This document shows, in pieces, positions 61,991 through 64,000 of a stretch of 64,000 nucleotides of DNA (its first letter is position 1; every line of letters starts with the position of its first letter). The translations under genes were made by a program, and so were the position numbers. The DNA is from Gossypium raimondii (taxonomy: Eukaryota; Streptophyta; Magnoliopsida; Malvales; Malvaceae), in the NCBI RefSeq assembly GCF_025698545.1, contig NC_068571.1:36861733-36925732 (forward strand), given 5' to 3'. The notes beneath the pieces were generated by a model. That model was not told the DNA's origin. It made no database searches and saw only the letters and a program-made list of their open reading frames with translations.

Positions 61991-63763
61991 AAAATAAAAT
62001 CGGTAAGACGTTTTCAGTAAAAAGCCATTTCATTTACCTGTGTTTTAGAAAATGTTTTCCTATAGTAATTTATTTTCCCCCAAACAAACACCGTAAAATA
62101 AGGAAAATATTTTACAGAAAATGTTTTACTGACAAACAAACGGAGCCTAAAAATCACTTAACAAAACATGTTTATTTAACAACAAAGATCAATAATCCAT
62201 CAACTAACATCAAAACTTATTCAAAAACAACTATGACATGCCCCTCAACCTTTAATAATTTTGCAAATTAATTCTCGAGCTAGCTAAATTAAGCTAAAAC
62301 AGATTCAAAAACATAAAAATCATTAAAAACGAGACTCGAAATCACTTACATGCAAGAAACCATCTTGATTGAACCTTCAAAATATAAAAATGGCTATCTC
62401 CTCTCTTAATTTCGGTGATGAAGAAGATTAGAGAAGATGAAGCCAAATTGGTTTTATTTAATTTAGGTTTTAAATATTCAATTACCATTTTAACCTTTAA
62501 AACTATCAAAATTACAATAAAACCTTGCCATGCACATCCACTATCTCATTAAATGACATATTTACCATTCAAGTCCTTTAGTTTAAGATTTCATAGCCAT
62601 TAGACCGCTTTAACTAATAGAACTTAACTTTTATATTTTTTTTATGATTTAGTCTTTTTACTTAATTAACTAAATAAACTTCAAAATTTCTTAACGAAAT
62701 TTTAATACGACCTTAATATAATCCCAAGACATTAAAATAATAATAAAATAATAACTTACTAGTTAGAATTGTGGTCCCGAAACCATTATTTTTGACATCA
62801 CTGAAAACGGGCTGTTACACAAACACATAATCAACATATTTTGCATTGTATTCATTTTAGTCTCTATATTCAAAATACTCATATTTTTCGATATCTAACA
62901 TCAAATCAAAATATGATTTCACATCTTTACATTAGGGACCCTATACTTTTTAAACAATTTATTCCATTTAGTCCCTAATGTCACAAAATCAATTATCAAA
63001 CCTAGTTAAATTTCTAGTCAATTCCGTTACTTTTCACTACCTTTTAACTTAGTCCTAAAATGCTCATGCTCATACTTCAAATTATCATCAAAATTAAGCT
63101 CAATTTCACAAATCCCTGCTAATAACAAATTCGCATATAACTAGAAATTTGATAAATTTAAGCTTGGGTTAGCTTAATGAAGCTCCCATGATCAAGAATC
63201 TATAAATTTTTTTGAAGAAAATAGCTTGATTACCTATGGAGATTGAAGACCGAAGCTTGTAATAAAACTTGAAAGTTTTCTTTTCTCTTTAAATGACTAT
63301 GGATGGTGTCTTAAGGAGAATGAATTGCATAATTCAATTCTCTCTCCATTCACTTATATATATTTAAGATTAAGATTTAATTAATCTTAATTAGCCATGT
63401 TTCATTGCTAATTTAAGACATATATATATGTACTAATCAAAATTATAAGAGTTTAGTGGCTTTCACCATCACCTCCCACTAACTATTGGAAAAACAATAG
63501 TTTAATGACCATTTAGGTCATTTGGATAATTTCTAACTAGGTCCTCAAGCATTTTTTAATTTAAAACTCTTTAGCAATTGCACTTTCATAAATTAGTCCC
63601 TAAGCTTTAATTAACGATTTCTTGGTTAAATAACCTAACCGATCTTTAATATATTTTCATACTAACTCTGTAAATATTCCTATTTAATCCTTATAGACTT
63701 GATTTACGAAAATGAGGTTTCAAAACTACATTTCCCGACACCGTCTAAAATCGGGTCGTTATA

Positions 63764-64000
63764 GTATGTCTAACCTTACATACTAAGTTAAGATGCTTCC
63801 TAAGGAATCTTTCCCCCCTTTTTTTACACGTATTAAGTTAAGACACTTCCTAGGCTTCATTCATCATGGCCTTTAGCAAATCCCTTAGTTGCCCCGTTAG
63901 CCCGTGTCCCCAGACACGCCAAATTTATTCTGTCTTTTGACTTGCTGTGCAAGTCACAACGTGACATCTCTTTTATCTCTTGGCAGGTCTCTCAGTTTAC
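63764..64000. other. Right edge, no gene seen
   Basis: Mixed-composition DNA beyond the nested tower. The first ~60 bp on the minus strand stay open in a frame compatible with the LINE RNase H remnant at 46949, which suggests the host LINE continues here. The rest is unassigned. Confidence 0.4.

Larger units (their letters stand above)
53946..62147. mobile_element. PIF/Harbinger-like element interrupted by two solo LTRs
   Basis: The left end starts GGCTCTGTTTATTTGCCAGT. The right end, on the minus strand, starts GGCTCCGTTTGTTTGTCAGT. A perfect TAA target duplication flanks them (53943-53945 and 62148-62150). The TIRs continue as GAAAATATTTT-rich DNA. Its own sequence is 53946-54382, 57517-57591 and 59978-62147, about 2.7 kb. 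No transposase is seen. The right-hand 2.1 kb is unlike a usual MITE core and carries possible gene-derived pieces (60341-60540, and a CT-rich leader near 61770-61990). Confidence 0.85.
48758..62819. mobile_element. Level-2 solo LTR, split by later insertions
   Basis: It begins TGTAACACCCTAACTTG and ends GGGCTGTTACA. A perfect 5-bp target duplication CAAAC flanks it (48753-48757 and 62820-62824). Its own DNA is 48758-49578, about 52685-53942 and 62151-62819, about 2.75 kb. The GTGGTCCCGAAACC block near its right end matches the other LTRs in the tower. The three open stretches around 49010-49455 lie in its CACACGGCCGTGTG-rich part and are not genes. Confidence 0.9.
46950..63763. mobile_element. 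Outermost solo-LTR-like insertion of the nested tower (level 1)
   Basis: It begins TGTAACACCCCATACTCG at 46950 and ends near GGGTCGTTATA at 63763, where CA is expected; a C-to-T change would explain TA. The flanks are ATATG (46945-46949) and GTATG (63764-63768), a target duplication with one mismatch. Its own sequence is 46950-48757 plus about 62825-63763, about 2.75 kb in all. The remainder is the level-2 insertion. The left arm carries repeats of GTCGCGAC words. There is no coding domain, so it is read as a solo LTR. Confidence 0.7.

Noticed and set aside
53946..62147. Reading the Harbinger-like element as an intact autonomous element
   Set aside because: No DDE transposase or Myb-like ORF is present in its own sequence once the two LTRs are set aside.

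Overview
This is a plant nuclear chromosome segment, most likely from a dicot with a repeat-rich genome. Spliced genes with AT-rich introns, a two-exon EF-1alpha gene, a vicilin-like seed protein gene, LINE, Copia, Gypsy, MULE, hAT and Harbinger relics, and A/T-rich spacers all fit this. The look of the long LTRs (TGTAACACCCC starts, CACACGGCCGTGTG-rich stretches) makes me think of cotton (Gossypium). That genus call is from memory of repeat families and is an inference.

Five protein-coding genes look intact. In order they are: translation elongation factor EF-1alpha (4894-6313, minus, 447 aa, two coding exons); an ATR3/TAH18-type NADPH-dependent diflavin oxidoreductase (22999-29029, minus, 12 exons, 628 aa); a small Sec61-beta-like translocon subunit (29831-30052, plus, 73 aa); a PDI-like 5-1 thioredoxin-fold protein (38737-41087, minus, 4 exons, 145 aa); and a two-cupin vicilin-like protein (43919-45736, minus, 5 exons, 488 aa) with an RY seed motif in its promoter. 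Apart from a divergent ATR3/Sec61-beta arrangement they do not form a functional cluster.

The rest is mostly mobile DNA. From 7463 to about 22300 lies one decayed LINE whose ORF1 and ORF2 remnants are split by a Gypsy fragment (itself split by a 3-kb LTR) and by a full-length, LTR-flanked Copia element with a 5-bp target duplication. Between 29308 and 36204 there are an hAT MITE (8-bp TSD), a 1.07-kb MULE-like element (9-bp TSD, TIRs of roughly 170 bp), a LINE piece, an LRR-gene piece, and a PIF/Harbinger-like element (TAA TSD) that encloses a broken KH-domain (STAR/QKI-like) gene. Inverted-repeat elements flank the PDI-like gene.

From 46950 to 63763 is a nested tower: an LTR within a LINE relic, a second LTR within the first, a Harbinger-like element and a 3.1-kb solo LTR within the second, and two more solo LTRs within the Harbinger-like element. 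Five of the six insertions carry perfect target-site duplications that I could read at both ends; the outermost has one mismatch. The relative order of insertion can therefore be read directly. I found no tRNA or rRNA gene and no CRISPR array. I also found no clearly new functional system; the most interesting items are the nested tower, the gene-carrying Harbinger-like elements, and two GC-AG introns in the ATR3 gene.
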